From the NCBI GenBank assembly GCA_022559845.1, contig CM040121.1, positions 569,396,140 through 569,460,139 on the forward strand: DNA of 64,000 nt. The letters run 5' to 3'. The notes below the pieces were generated by a model. The model was not told the origin of the DNA. It ran no database searches and saw nothing but the letters and a program-made list of their open reading frames with translations. Position numbers and translations under genes: made by a program. Below are positions 31,934-42,843 of the stretch, piece after piece (position 1 is the stretch's first letter; every line of letters starts with the position of its first letter). This DNA is from Amorphophallus konjac (taxonomy: Eukaryota > Streptophyta > Magnoliopsida > Alismatales > Araceae).

Positions 31934-33969
31934 TGATGTCTGCTCGACAGTCGTTGTTAAAATTGCCGTGCCACACAAATTTCAAATATTTATAACCGCA
32001 CTCACTCACTTATGGATTTGAAAACATGAGTATAATGGTAAGTACGGGTCGATCCCACGGGGAAGGAATTTGGTTATTTTTCTTAGTTGGAAAATATTCT
32101 TGTGTTTTGAAAAACCAATTTTTGGGTTTTGAGTGCGATTACAACTAACGGAAATGAAATTACAACTTGAAATGACAAGGGATAAGTAAAGAAAATTTAG
32201 CCAATTGAGTGAAGAACGTCGTCGTTTCCACGCCAAGCCTTTGATGATGATCGTTCCGCCTAGGAAGTCGACGCCGTGAGAGGATTTGAAGAAGAATCAC
32301 CGCTTCGGGTATGTTTGAAACACTTAAGAAGAACGGGTTTGCATATAACAAGTTTGAAACTTTAAGGTGAAAACAAAACAGAATTCAAGTGGAAATGGGG
32401 GTTGGAAGAAATAAAATAACTTGAAATCTAAATGGAATTAGAAAAAGTTGAAAACATGAAAGTTGTAGAGAATTGAAAAAGGAAGAACTTTTATGAAGAA
32501 CACAGAAACAGAAAATGAAAGGAAGATAAGGAAAAACTTGAAAAACTATGACCTATTGGTTCGGATGAACAGTAATTGACAGAAAATCAGCACCTAGAAA
32601 ACTTAATTCTAAAGCTCAAAAGAAGAGGAATCTGACAAAGTGCAAGAAGAATAAAACTTAGAGATACAAGAGAGGAACAACTCTTATGAATAACTCAGAG
32701 TTATTTGAGGACTAAAAAGAATTCAAAATGAATGAATGGAAGAAGGTATCACCACGGATGAACAGTGAATGCACAGGACAGCACTTAAGAAAATGGGTAT
32801 TAACTCTATGAATTTGGATGAATTGGAAGAAATGATGAACATAGAAGTTGAAGAAAACTTAAAATCGAACAACTTTTATGAAGACAAGAATTTGAAATGA
32901 GGACCACAATAATGAGAAATAAGGGTATGAAAAGACTGAATTCCAAAATGAAACTTGTATTGCAATAAATTCAACTTACAAATTTGACTTCAAAAGCTTA
33001 GAAAAACACAACTCCAACAATCAAAAACTTCAGAAATGTAAGGAACTAACTTACATTACAAGTGCCCATAGCTAGCTCTCTCCCTAACTCCATCTAGTTC
33101 TAACTCTAACAATCAACTCACTTACTTTTCATTACAAGTGATACCCCCTTTATATAGGATTTACAATCTCTTCTTGCTCATATAAAACACTCAAATGCAC
33201 CTAATTTTTACCCAACTTGGTAGGCTCGAGTGTGCTGAACCTTTTGTCATTTTCCTGATTTTGTTTCGGATTTTTTTGGAATTTTTATAGCCCATTTTCT
33301 TCTCTCTTTCTCTCTTATTCTCTCTGCCGGCGCGTTGCGCCGACCGGTTAGGCCGGGTTCGGCCGCCTGCCGTGGGCCCGCCGTGCGCCCGCCCGCCTCT
33401 GCGCTTGCCGCGTGTGCGCGTGGCGCACGCTGCGCCCGCGTGCCTGCCTCCGCGTGCCGCCGGCTCCGCCCGCCGCGTGTCGCACGAACCCCCTCCGCCT
33501 GCCTTCGCCCGGCCTCGTCGCCCGTGCCGGGCGGCGAACGCGGGAAGGGGGCGGGGCGGGTTTGAACTTTTTCTTTTTTTTTAATTTTAATATATATATA
33601 TATTATATAAATATATATCTATATAACTATATATATATCTATATATACTTAGAAAATTCCAAAAAAATAGCAAATAATTTTATTTTTTGTTCTAAAAACT
33701 TTTTTCTTTTCTTTTTGAACCAATCCTCGAGCTTTTGGCCCATTCAAAATATAAATTTTATTTTCTTTTATTTTTTTTTCTTGGAGTTTTCCTCGAACTG
33801 CGTTCCTGCATAAATACGTAAAAATTATCATAAAAATTTATTTAATTTCAGAAAATTAAACGTTTGATACAAAATCAATAATAAGTGTGAGAAGTGTATA
33901 TTTAATATCAATTAAGCTCATAAAAATGCATATACTCATGAATTAAATGATAAAAATACACACTAATCA
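31934..33969 (-). repeat. Athila-like 3' LTR (left copy)
   Basis: 2036 bp, mostly AT-rich, with a sharply bounded GC-rich island (33326-33560) flanked by a TATATATA tract. Near 32040 it contains GTAAGTACGGGTCGATCCC, which is conserved in the other copy. Confidence 0.9.
33326..33560. other. CpG-dense island in the Athila-like LTR
   Basis: About 235 bp, very rich in CGCGC, GCCG and CCGCC, bounded by AT-rich DNA on both sides and directly followed by a T-run and a (TA)n tract. Reading frames here (for example 33335-33565) are open because stop codons are rare at this GC content; I do not treat them as genes. The second copy lies at 39997-40233. Confidence 0.8.
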
Positions 33970-33980
33970 CACCCCCCAAC
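33970..33980 (-). other. Athila-like polypurine tract
   Basis: On the minus strand GTTGGGGGGTG directly precedes TGATTAGTG, the LTR start in element sense. Confidence 0.85.
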
Positions 33981-35228
33981 TTACTCATTGCTAGTCCCTT
34001 AGCAATGCAATTAATGAAAAATTCAGGACCAACAAGAGTTAAAAGATATCCATGCCTCATTGCTAGATCATCTTTCAGAGTTAACTAAAGATCAGGAATT
34101 TGGAATAATTACCACAGACTAGCCTTAGGAACATGATTAAGAATTCTAATCAAAATTCAGTAGCACTTGTGCAAGTGAAATACTAAATTCACAGTATAGA
34201 CAATTGCATCCTCCAATTGCTATTCCGAACAAATGCCTTTCAATTCTGCACTTTCTTAATCAGAGCGTTCAGCATACTAGCTTTTTATCTGCCTTATTGA
34301 TTTGTCCCTTTTGGGATCTTTTTATATTCTTTTTTTTATTTTTTCTACTCCTTTTTTTTTCTACATACATGATGCTGCACTACCATTCACTGTTTTACGC
34401 GAATCTCAACACGTCTTAGGTGAAGTAGGCCCGGTTCCACAGATCCAAGTTCCCTTTTCCTTTTGACGTGAACCTCAACACGTCTTAGGTGAAGTAGGCC
34501 CGGTTACTCAGAATCGGAGCATTTTTCATGGTGCTCTATTTTTTTTTCTCATACTTTTGTATGGCAGAAAGCTTCTAACATATCTCTTCTTTAGAAAATG
34601 CAGAATATCAGACAGTTTGTCTAAAATAACAGAAGGCTTGTCCTTCTTGTTTCATTAGCGTGCAATGTGATTTTATTTTTCGAAAGTGCATCTGAACTTT
34701 AAAGAGATTCTTAAATCAATTTTCCATGGCTAGAGTAAATAAATTATCCAACATCCTTTTCCCAGTTGTTTCTATTCAGAATCACTTTTCATGTGACATG
34801 AATCAAGAAATTCAACTCGGGAAAAACTGTTGTTTAACATGGCAATTCAAGAAAGTAAGAAAAAATTTTGTTGAAAGTTTTAGAAATTTTTGAAATTTTT
34901 GATAATTTTGTTTTTGCAATTTTTGAAAATTTTGACATTTATCTCCCCCCCCCAACTTAAATGACATTGTCCTCAATGGCATAAACAGTAGAAAGATCAG
35001 AGGACATGTATAGAGATAATATAGTTGGGATGGAAGGAGACAACCTGATGGGTCGGGCGAAGTGATGAGGGCTTCATTGCGTTGTGACCTGAGAACTGTA
35101 AAAGAAACACACTAAAACAAATCATCAAATCATAAAAACCGTGGGTGGCCTCCCAAGAAGCCATTTATTTACACACCAAACTGTGAAAACGTTGGGCTGC
35201 CTCCCAAAAAGCGCTAAATTTAACGTCT
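33981..35228 (-). other. Athila-like 3' non-coding region
   Basis: No coding sequence recognised. It contains a near-duplicated unit around CAACACGTCTTAGGTGAAG (about 34399-34436 and 34467-34505), long T/A-rich tracts, and two copies of a CTGCCTCCCAA(A/G)AAGC-like motif (near 35145 and 35190). Confidence 0.6.
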
Positions 35229-36413
35229 TCAGCCAGACGCACTGTAGCTCAACAACCAACAAGTTGATTTTAAAATGAGCCACCACGTGATCTTGTCTTC
35301 CCTCAAATTCCAGCCCTTAATCCATTGGAAGACAAGAGTAGACATGTACGGACCGGGGCTAGAAAGAGGCAGGACTCGCACATGATTGTTTGTAACATTA
35401 ACCATGTGTGCGATCCAGTTTTCAGCTTTAGATATCAAAAAATGATCTATGGCCATTAATTTGTCAAGATCAAGGTATAACCCTTGCATAATATCAATCC
35501 ATCGGTCCCTTTTACCTGTATCGTCCCTCCTGATGACCTCTTTATTGACTGCTTCCTCCTTGGGAACTTGGTCATCAAACGGTGGCTTAGGGATAAGAGT
35601 GTCATGATTAGCCACAGTCTTCCCAGTAACAGCCTCATGTGTTAGAAGGGTACTAATCAACTTGTCTTCCTGATGGGGAGTTAAATCAAAAGTGAATATT
35701 ATTGGTCCATCCCCCTCAGGTCCCAGAATGTCATATTGAAGAGGCTCATCTGGCAGGGGTAGCACGAGCCCAGAATTTAATTGATCCAATGATTCAAACA
35801 TGAGGGGATCGGGCTCAATGGGTAGATCAAATTTGAAAGTTTCTAATAAAACCCCTTTATCACACTCATCATTTAATAGAAAATTGTGAATCAAATTTCC
35901 CAATAATGAAGTGGGAAGATCAAATGTAAATTGTTCCAGCTCGGCCCCTTCATCAAAGGTAAGATCAAATGGGAATTTTTCAAAGACGGAGCTTTCATCA
36001 TACTCATCACTCACCTGAAGATTCTCAATCAAATTTTCCAAAAATGGGGTTGATAGATGAAATATAAACTTTTCGAACAAGGCCCCATCATCAAGTTCTT
36101 CCGAGGGAGGAGAAGATTCAGAATTAAGTTCCACTAAATCAACATGATTATTAATCATAAAGCAATCCTCCTCGACATGTAGATCCTCAATTAAGTTGTT
36201 TGGGCCACTAATTTTCTCAGTGATATTCTCAATCTCAAAACATTCATAGAATGGGGTGATTATATCAATATGATCATTTGTATTCTTTAATTCATCCCCT
36301 AATTCCGTCCCTTCCTTCATCATGGTATGGCTTGCGCACTCCCCCTCACTCTCAATAATGATATCTTGAGCCAAAATGCCAGGCATCGGATCATCATCAT
36401 CATCATTCACGTA
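35229..36413 (-). CDS. Acidic repeat-containing frame downstream of Athila-like Gag (ORF2)
   Basis: About 394 codons, in the same frame as Gag and separated from it by one TGA (36414-36416). There is no ATG at its beginning; the first codons after the stop are Tyr-Val-Asn followed by a run of Asp. It may therefore be the C-terminal half of a longer Gag cut by a nonsense mutation, or be made by read-through. The protein is acidic and contains three imperfect repeats of about 40 residues built on FEKFxFDL and NLIxN (roughly residues 105-205). The C-terminal part is Trp-rich (KITWWLILKST). It lacks protease (DTG/DSG), reverse transcriptase and integrase motifs. I recognise no functional domain. 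Confidence 0.6.
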   Translation of the reverse strand, partial: YVNDDDDDPMPGILAQDIIIESEGECASHTMMKEGTELGDELKNTNDHIDIITPFYECFEIENITEKISGPNNLIEDLHVEEDCFMINNHVDLVELNSESSPPSEELDDGALFEKFIFHLSTPFLENLIENLQVSDEYDESSVFEKFPFDLTFDEGAELEQFTFDLPTSLLGNLIHNFLLNDECDKGVLLETFKFDLPIEPDPLMFESLDQLNSGLVLPLPDEPLQYDILGPEGDGPIIFTFDLTPHQEDKLISTLLTHEAVTGKTVANHDTLIPKPPFDDQVPKEEAVNKEVIRRDDTGKRDRWIDIMQGLYLDLDKLMAIDHFLISKAENWIAHMVNVTNNHVRVLPLSSPGPYMSTLVFQWIKGWNLREDKITWWLILKSTCWLLSYSASG

Positions 36414-37520
36414 TCAAGGGGGTTGGTTGAATTTTGACGAAGGGTCATGGTAAGTAGACTGAGAGTACACGCTTTGAGCTTCAAAGTAGTGGCCCGGTGA
36501 ATCACCCTTAGTATGGACATTGAGTCCGAAATCGGGGTGAGATGAGTTGAGATGAAGTTGAGTATACATGGGCTGCTCGTGAATTGCTTGGGGTAGAGGT
36601 GTAGACAAATGGGTTTGGATTGTTGAATCCAGGCAAGGCAAATTTGTGTGATTACTCCAGCCAAGATTATCATCATCTGCAACATGCTTGAGCTGAGAGA
36701 ATCCTAGGGAATTTTGGACCTGTGCTTGGATGACGGGAGAGAGTCGGGCTATAGTAGGGCATTCACTCACATGGTGAGTGAGACTGGCACAGAATTCACA
36801 CACTTCCATGAAAGTGTGGATTGGGTTTTCCGCCTGTTTGACATGTCCTACAAGTTGTTGATGAGATGAGATGGAGGCACGATTTATTGAATTTTCACTC
36901 AAAATCTCAAATAGATCATATGCCTCATCTTCACTTTTGCTTAAAAATGCCCCTCCACAAAATATATCCACCATCTGCCTATCAAAATTGGATAACCCCT
37001 CATAAAATGTAAAGATAATTTGCCATCTGGGCAACCCATGATGTGGACATTGACTTACTAGCTCCTTTAATCTCACCCAAGATTCATGAAGTTGCTCTCC
37101 CGGATGTTGAGTAAATCCTGTAATCGCCCTTCTCATCATGTTGGTTTGGTCTATGGGGTAAAATTTTTTTAAAAATTCTGACTGCATATCGTCCCAAGTC
37201 CTGATAATCTTTCGAAAACTCCTTAACCAACATTTTGCTTTATCTTTTAACGAGAATGGAAATAAAATTAATTTAAGGGCATCATCATTAAAATTCTGAA
37301 TTTTGATCAGTGGGCAAACTTCTAAAAAATCATCTAGATGCCTATAAGGATTTTCATTGAGATTCCCATAAAAAGATGGGAGCATCTGGATGAGACTAGG
37401 GTGAATCTCATATTGATCAACGTGAATATCAGGGAGTTGAATACAGGTGGAGGGCTTGTAAGAAGAAGGATAAAAATGCTCCTTCATAGGCGTGGGTTTC
37501 CCTCCAAGATGAATGGCCAT
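36414..37520 (-). CDS. Athila-like Gag protein
   Basis: 368 codons from an ATG at 37520. This is the structural protein that packages element RNA in virus-like particles. Residues about 45-180 fit the retrotransposon Gag family: FYGNLNENPYRHLDDFL, then LFPFSLKDKAKCWL, TWDDMQSEFLKKFYP and FYEGL. Residues 241-254 form a perfect CCHC zinc knuckle, C-x2-C-x4-H-x4-C (CEFCASLTHHVSEC), expected to bind RNA. The C-terminal 110 residues are His/Ser/Pro-rich. The frame is intact up to a TGA at 36414-36416, after which the frame stays open for another 394 codons. The frame shows no other lesion. No Pol follows, so particle assembly from this locus would still lack enzymes. Confidence 0.85.
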   Translation of the reverse strand: MAIHLGGKPTPMKEHFYPSSYKPSTCIQLPDIHVDQYEIHPSLIQMLPSFYGNLNENPYRHLDDFLEVCPLIKIQNFNDDALKLILFPFSLKDKAKCWLRSFRKIIRTWDDMQSEFLKKFYPIDQTNMMRRAITGFTQHPGEQLHESWVRLKELVSQCPHHGLPRWQIIFTFYEGLSNFDRQMVDIFCGGAFLSKSEDEAYDLFEILSENSINRASISSHQQLVGHVKQAENPIHTFMEVCEFCASLTHHVSECPTIARLSPVIQAQVQNSLGFSQLKHVADDDNLGWSNHTNLPCLDSTIQTHLSTPLPQAIHEQPMYTQLHLNSSHPDFGLNVHTKGDSPGHYFEAQSVYSQSTYHDPSSKFNQPP

Positions 37521-38581
37521 AAAATGAATTTTGTTTTTACATTTTTTAAGTATTTCAAATTATATATATATATTTTAATTTTTTAAAACTTTTTTTATGC
37601 AAACACAAATAAGTTAACACAAATTATCCTAATGACCTAGATGCGACTCAGACCTACAAATGTGGTTTCACAAAGTGATTAAAATGAACTTAAATTCACC
37701 CTCAGTATGTCCACCGGCCAGGTAAGGGGTGGGGAAGTGGGAGGTTCCCCCTACTTTCGTAGGGACCTTATTATACAAAACCACAATCCCACTTAAGGCG
37801 TTTGCCATCCGACCGTCTTGCCTTAGACACCAGTTTTCATAAGAGGATAAACCTAAATATCACAGGAATCACAGTGTGATCCTAGGGCCAACGTCTACTG
37901 GCTTTTATTAAGGCCTAGGTAATGCAGAGATGCAAGGAAATTGTGGTTTTCGGGCTAAGGGAGGGTGATGAAATCCCCACCTTATCTTGTTAGGGGTGTT
38001 GCCCTTAAAGTATTTTAAAATGAAATGCACACCACAATTTCAAACAAGGGGTTCTTTATGCAAAAATGAATGCCAGACTGAGATCAGTAGAACGTACCTT
38101 GCCCCTTGCGATCTTCAAAATGCAATGCAGAAATTAAACAAAGATAAATTCTAAGCTAAATGATGCATGACCTAGAGCATGAAAGTGTAGTTTCTACTCT
38201 TGCAATGAGGTCTTTTATTTGGTACAAATGAAAAAAATTTTTGTTTTGTTTTTGTTTTTAGTTAATGAACCTAACTAACCAGCATGAAAATTTTTCTTTT
38301 GTTTTGATTGTTTTTTTTATTGAGTTTTCAAGAAATTTTCAGGTTTTTTGTAAATTTTTTTTCAGAAAGTGGAAAGATAGAACATGTTTCTTGATTTCAG
38401 CCCTTTAGCACTGCTGCCGGGCTTTCAACAACGTTTCATATCCTTGGAATTTCAGATTCGATCTTCCTCTTTCTTTGATTTTCAAATTTTTTTATTTTCC
38501 TGCACAAGTAAAGAAAGCAAAAATCAATATACAAATATACAAAGTAAACACAAGAGTATCCAACTATGAAAAGTATTTCCA
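37521..38581 (-). other. Athila-like 5' leader
   Basis: This stretch lies between the primer-binding site and the Gag ATG. It is AT-rich with poly-T/A tracts and contains no coding sequence I can support. A conserved-looking block lies at 37680-37990 (GTCCACCGGCCAGG to TCCCCACCTTATC). Confidence 0.6.
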
Positions 38582-38599
38582 TCCCCGGCAACGGCGCCA
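38582..38599 (-). other. Primer-binding site for tRNA-Asp
   Basis: The plus strand reads TCCCCGGCAACGGCGCCA, identical to the 3' end (with CCA) of plant tRNA-Asp. The minus strand, starting TGGCGCCGTTGCCGGGGA, is therefore the site where this tRNA primes. This primer is characteristic of Athila-group elements. Confidence 0.92.
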
Positions 38600-38605
38600 A
38601 AAATT

Positions 38606-40646
38606 TGATGTCTGCTCGACAGTCGTTGTTAAAATTGCCGTGCCACACAAATTTCAAATATTTATAACCCCACTCACTCACTTATGGATTTGAAAACATG
38701 AGTATAATGGTAAGTACGGGTCGATCCCACGGGGAAGGAATTTGGTTATTTTTCTTAGTTGGAAAATATTCTTGTGTTTTGAAAAGCCAATTTTTGGGTT
38801 TTGAGTGCGATTACAACTAACGGAAATGAAATTACAACTTGAAATGACAAGGGATAAGTAAAGAAAATTTAGCCAATTGAGTGAAGAACGTCGTCGTTTC
38901 CACGCCGAGCCTTTGATGATGATCGTTCCGCCTAGGAAGTCGACGCCGTGAGAGGATTTGAAGAAGAATCACCGCTTCGGGTATGTTTGAAACACTTAAG
39001 AAGAACGGGTTTGCATATAACAAGTTTGAAACTTTAAGGTGAAAACAAAATAGAATTCAAGTGGAAATGGGGGTTGGAAGAAATAAAATAACTTGAAATC
39101 TGAATGGAATTAGAAAAAGTTGAAAACATGAAAGTTGTAGAGAATTGAAAAAGGAAGAACTTTTATGAAGAACACAGAAACAGAAAATGAAAGGAAGATA
39201 AGGAAAAACTTGAAAAACTATGACCTATTGGTTCGGATGAACAGTAATTGACAGAAAACCAGCACCTAGAAAACTTAATTCTAAAGCTCAAAAGAAGAGG
39301 AATCTGACAAAGTGCAAGAAGAATAAAACTTAGAGATACAAGAGAGGAACAACTCTTATGAATAACTCAGAGTTATTTGAGGACTAAAAAGAATTCAAAA
39401 TGAATGAATGGAAGAAGGTATCACCACGGATGAACAGTGAATGCACAGGACATCACTTAAGAAAATGGGTATTAACTCTATGAATTTGGATGAATTGGAA
39501 GAAATGATGAACATAGAAGTTGAAGAAAACTTAAAACCGAACAACTTCTATGAAGACAAGAATTTGAAATGAGGACCACAATAATGAGAAATAAGGGTAT
39601 GAAAAGACTGAATTCCAAAATGAAACTTGTATTGCAATAAATTCAACTTACAAATTTGACTTCAAAAACTTAGAAAAACACAACTCCAACAATCAAAAAC
39701 TTCAGAAATGTATGGAACTAACTTACATTACAAGTGCCCATAGCTAGCTCTCTCCCTAACTCCATCTAGTTCTAACTCTAACAATCAACTCACTTGCTTT
39801 TCATCACAAGTGATACCCCCTTTATATAGGATTTACAATCTCTTCTTGCTCATATAAAACACTCAAATGCACCTAATTTTTACCCAACTTGGTAGGCTGG
39901 AGTGTGCTGAACCTTTTGTCATTTTTCCTGATTTTGTTTCGGATTTTTTTGGAATTTTTATAGCCCCTTTTCTTCTCTCTTTCTCTCTTATTCTCTCTGC
40001 CAGCGCGTTGCGCCGACCGGTTAGGCCGGGTTCGGCCGCCTGCCGTGGGCCCGCCGTGCGCCCGCCCGCCTCTGCGCTTGCCGCGTGTGCGCGTGGCGCA
40101 CGCTGCGCCCGCGTGCCTGCCTCCGCGTGCCGCCGGCTCCGCCCGCCGCGTGTCGCACGAACCCCCTCCGCCTGCCTTCGCCCGGCCTCGTCGCCCGTGC
40201 CGGGCGGCGAACGCGGGAAGGGGGCGGGGCGGGTTTGAACTTTTTATTTTTTTTAATTTTAATATATATATATATATATTATATAAATATATATCTATAT
40301 AACTATATATATATCTATATATACTTAGAAAATTCCAAAAAAATAGCAAATAATTTTATTTTTTGTTCTAAAAATTTTTTTCTTTTCTTTTTGAACCAAT
40401 CCTCGAGCTTTTGACCCATTCAAAATATAATTTTTATTTTCTTTTATTTTCTTTTTCTTGGAGTTTTCCTCGAACTGCGTTCCTGCATAAATACGTAAAA
40501 ATTATCATAAAAATTTATTTAATTTCAGAAAATTAAACGTTTGATACAAAATCAATAATAAGTGTGAGAAGTGTATATTTAATATCAATTAAGCTCATAA
40601 AAATGCATATACTCATGAATTAAATGATAAAAATAGACACTAATCA
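38606..40646 (-). repeat. Athila-like 5' LTR (right copy)
   Basis: 2041 bp, nearly identical to 31934-33969. It carries the second CpG-dense island (39997-40233), followed by a slightly longer (TA)n tract. Confidence 0.9.
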
Positions 40647-40750
40647 GGTGCCTTCTTGCCTATGGAGTCGGGAGGGCCACCTAGGCATGGTTTCGGGGCT
40701 CGTGAGAGGACCTCGTTGAACTTCTCCTCCGAGCCGACCGTAACAGTTGG
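40647..40750 (+). repeat. Duplication copy B, fragment 4
   Basis: It begins with GGTGC, the right TSD of the Athila-like element, and matches 3833-3935 of copy A. On the minus strand it continues the degenerate reading frame (EEKFNEVLSRAPKP). It ends at the copia LTR start; GTTGG (40746-40750) should be its TSD. Confidence 0.8.
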
Positions 40751-41777
40751 TGTTAGTGTTGGTGTGCTACATGCCAATTTTGGGTCGGGTAGGCCTAATA
40801 GATGTACGATCTTATTCATTATTAATAAAGTAGTATTTGAGCATAAATATGTGATTATATATTACTTTACGATGTCCCTAGGATATGTGGTTGTAAAGTC
40901 AACTCGAGATGGGATCTCGATCATGAGACTGACTTTACATGGACACATACCTTAAATTGTTCATGGTTGGAGGGTAATCACTCGGGGACTTTGATTACCT
41001 ATTAAACCAGTACACATGATGTGTGACTGACCAGTGCACGGAACTGATCCCCTATTGGATCTTCAGATGGTTGATTATACCTAATGTCAACTGAAGATTC
41101 AACTGTCTCAGTAGCATCGTTGATCCTTTGACCTGAGACATTGATCGGATCTTACACGAGGACTGGAATGGTTTAATTACTTGGTTAAGTGACTCTAACC
41201 ATAAGTCATGAGTTGTCGAGTCATTAACCACTTCAGGATACGTGTGAAGATCATCAATGGTCAAGAGGGGATCGCTCACTGTCGGGTATATATCAGACAG
41301 TTAATGGGTCATGACATTGACGCTCCGTTAAATCCCTGGCTAGGGTCGTGTGAGTTCGTTTAGAACGGACGTCATACACTTTAAGGAGGTCATGGTCAAA
41401 TGGCACGATCATGGGGTTTGACAGAAACCATACCCTCGATCGTACCAGACTCATAGAAGGAGCGAGGGATTATATCGATGCGGTAACTGTGGACTTACAG
41501 GTACGAGACATGCTGGTTTAAACCCGGCGTCCTCTAGGATCACGCGGATTTGCTTGACCCAACGTGATCAAAGATTCAGAATAAATTAAACTATTATTCG
41601 GCTCTAGTAGAAGCGAATAATAAGTTTAATTTACTTCTAATTGAGAATTAGAAGTTAATGGGCCTTAAACTAGAGTGACTATGGGCCTAGAGGATCACAC
41701 ACAATGGATTCTTGGGTGACGGATTATTATTGTACAAATGCATATATTAATTCCCTTTAATTCCTTTTGGAAAGGCA

Positions 41778-41784
41778 TATAAAA
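41778..41784 (+). promoter_or_regulatory. TATA box of the copia LTR
   Basis: GGCATATAAAAGGGGC is a canonical plant TATA context. LARD-2 inserted about 160 bp downstream, so transcripts from this promoter would now run into LARD-2. Confidence 0.6.
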
Positions 41785-42291
41785 GGGGCTTAATATATAT
41801 GTACAATAATGGGAAGGACATATATACAGTTTTGGTTCTTTGGAGTTCTTTTAGAAATGGCCAAATCCTATATATATGGATGCTACTAGATTTCTCCATT
41901 TCTCTTGGCTAATCAAGCATTAAAGCTAAAGAGAAGGAGTGTAATGCCCCGGATTTTTCGGATATTTTTCGGATCCTCGTTCGTGGGTCTCGGATCTGGT
42001 TTCTCGGAGTGTCCAGCTCCGTTGTGTCCAAAATTTCGTTTCGGACATCTTTCGTGTTCGGATCGGCGCGATCCGGAGTCGTTTCGGAGGCCCGGAGGCG
42101 TTCTGCGGCTTCTTTCCTCGTGTGTTTTCCGATTCCCGGCGTGGGTTTCGGCTTTCCCTTCGGAACCTCGTTGCGGGTGAACCTGGCCGTTCACCTGGGC
42201 GCGAGTGGTACCGTTGCGATCGGTGCGCTCCGAGGATCGCGAGGGTGTAATTTTCTATTTTTCTGGATTTTTTTGAATTTCCAGATTTTCC

Positions 42292-42303
42292 TATATATAT
42301 AAA
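42292..42303 (+). promoter_or_regulatory. TATA-like element, LARD-2 5' LTR
   Basis: TATATATATAAA about 350 bp from the LTR start, followed by CCTTTTCTCTCTCCCCC. The 3' LTR has the same element at 48260-48271. Confidence 0.55.
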
Positions 42304-42442
42304 CCTTTTCTCTCTCCCCCTCTCATTTCTCATTTCTCTCCCTCTCTCTTCTCACGCTCTCTCCTCTCTCCCTCTCTCTCCGGCGGCCGACGGGGCGGAG
42401 CATGGGCGAGGCGGGGACGGCGCGGGCGAGGCACGGGCGAAG

Positions 42443-42574
42443 ATGGATGAGGATCGAGGCGGTGGAGGCGCGTGGAAGCTCGGCCGTGAGTTCGTGGAAC
42501 GGCGAGGCTTCAACGGCGTTTTCTTCGTGGATCGGCGTCCACGGTGCGCGAAATCTTCGGTGGAGGTAGGGTGA
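42443..42574 (+). CDS. Short reading frame in LARD-2 LTR leader (43 aa)
   Basis: ATG to TGA, 43 residues, in the transcribed leader just before the putative splice donor. A matching peptide is encoded in LARD-3 on the minus strand (near 8200-8070) and by the 3' LTR copy at 48411-48542; shared parts are AWKLGR, FVERRGF, GVFFVDRR and KSSVEVG. In LARD-1 the region has diverged and the frame is not kept. It could be a small upstream frame or a chance frame in conserved DNA. No function is suggested. Confidence 0.3.
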   Translation: MDEDRGGGGAWKLGREFVERRGFNGVFFVDRRPRCAKSSVEVG

Positions 42575-42843
42575 TGGACCCTCAGCCCGTGTACTTCCTT
42601 TCCCGCGAGTTTCGTAGGCCGTGGTGAGCCGAACGGGCTAAACGGGGCGTTTTGGGCAAAATGCATGATTTTGGGGTGTGAGCCGGATCTCCCGTTTTAT
42701 GGTGTTTTTAGGCGATCCAGGGGTTTAGATGCATGCCTAGGAGCTTGGGGGAGGTTTCCCCTTTTGTTTCCCCTTCACCTGGGGGTGAACGGGGCGTGGC
42801 ATGGCTTTTCCCGCGGTTTCTACCGTTTTCGGGCGCGGACTGA

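Larger units (their letters stand above)
31934..40646 (-). mobile_element. Athila-like Gag-only LTR retrotransposon, minus strand
   Basis: LTRs of 2036 bp (31934-33969) and 2041 bp (38606-40646) start TGATGTCTGC and end ACTAATCA on the plus strand. The TSD is GGTGC (31929-31933 and 40647-40651), with the empty site at 3833-3837. A tRNA-Asp primer-binding site lies at 38582-38599 and a polypurine tract at 33970-33980, which fixes minus orientation. The 4.6-kb interior encodes Gag and a second acidic frame but no protease, reverse transcriptase or integrase, which is the terminal-repeat-with-Gag type of non-autonomous element. The Gag and the tRNA-Asp primer both point to the Athila group of Ty3/gypsy. 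The LTRs differ by about 1% by eye. Confidence 0.9.

Noticed and set aside
33335..33565. Arg/Pro/Ala-rich protein frames in the CpG island (also 39867-40349)
   Set aside because: Open in several frames at once because stops are rare at this GC content; located inside an LTR.
38582..38599. tRNA-Asp gene
   Set aside because: Only the last 18 bases including CCA are present. This is a primer-binding site; there is no cloverleaf upstream.
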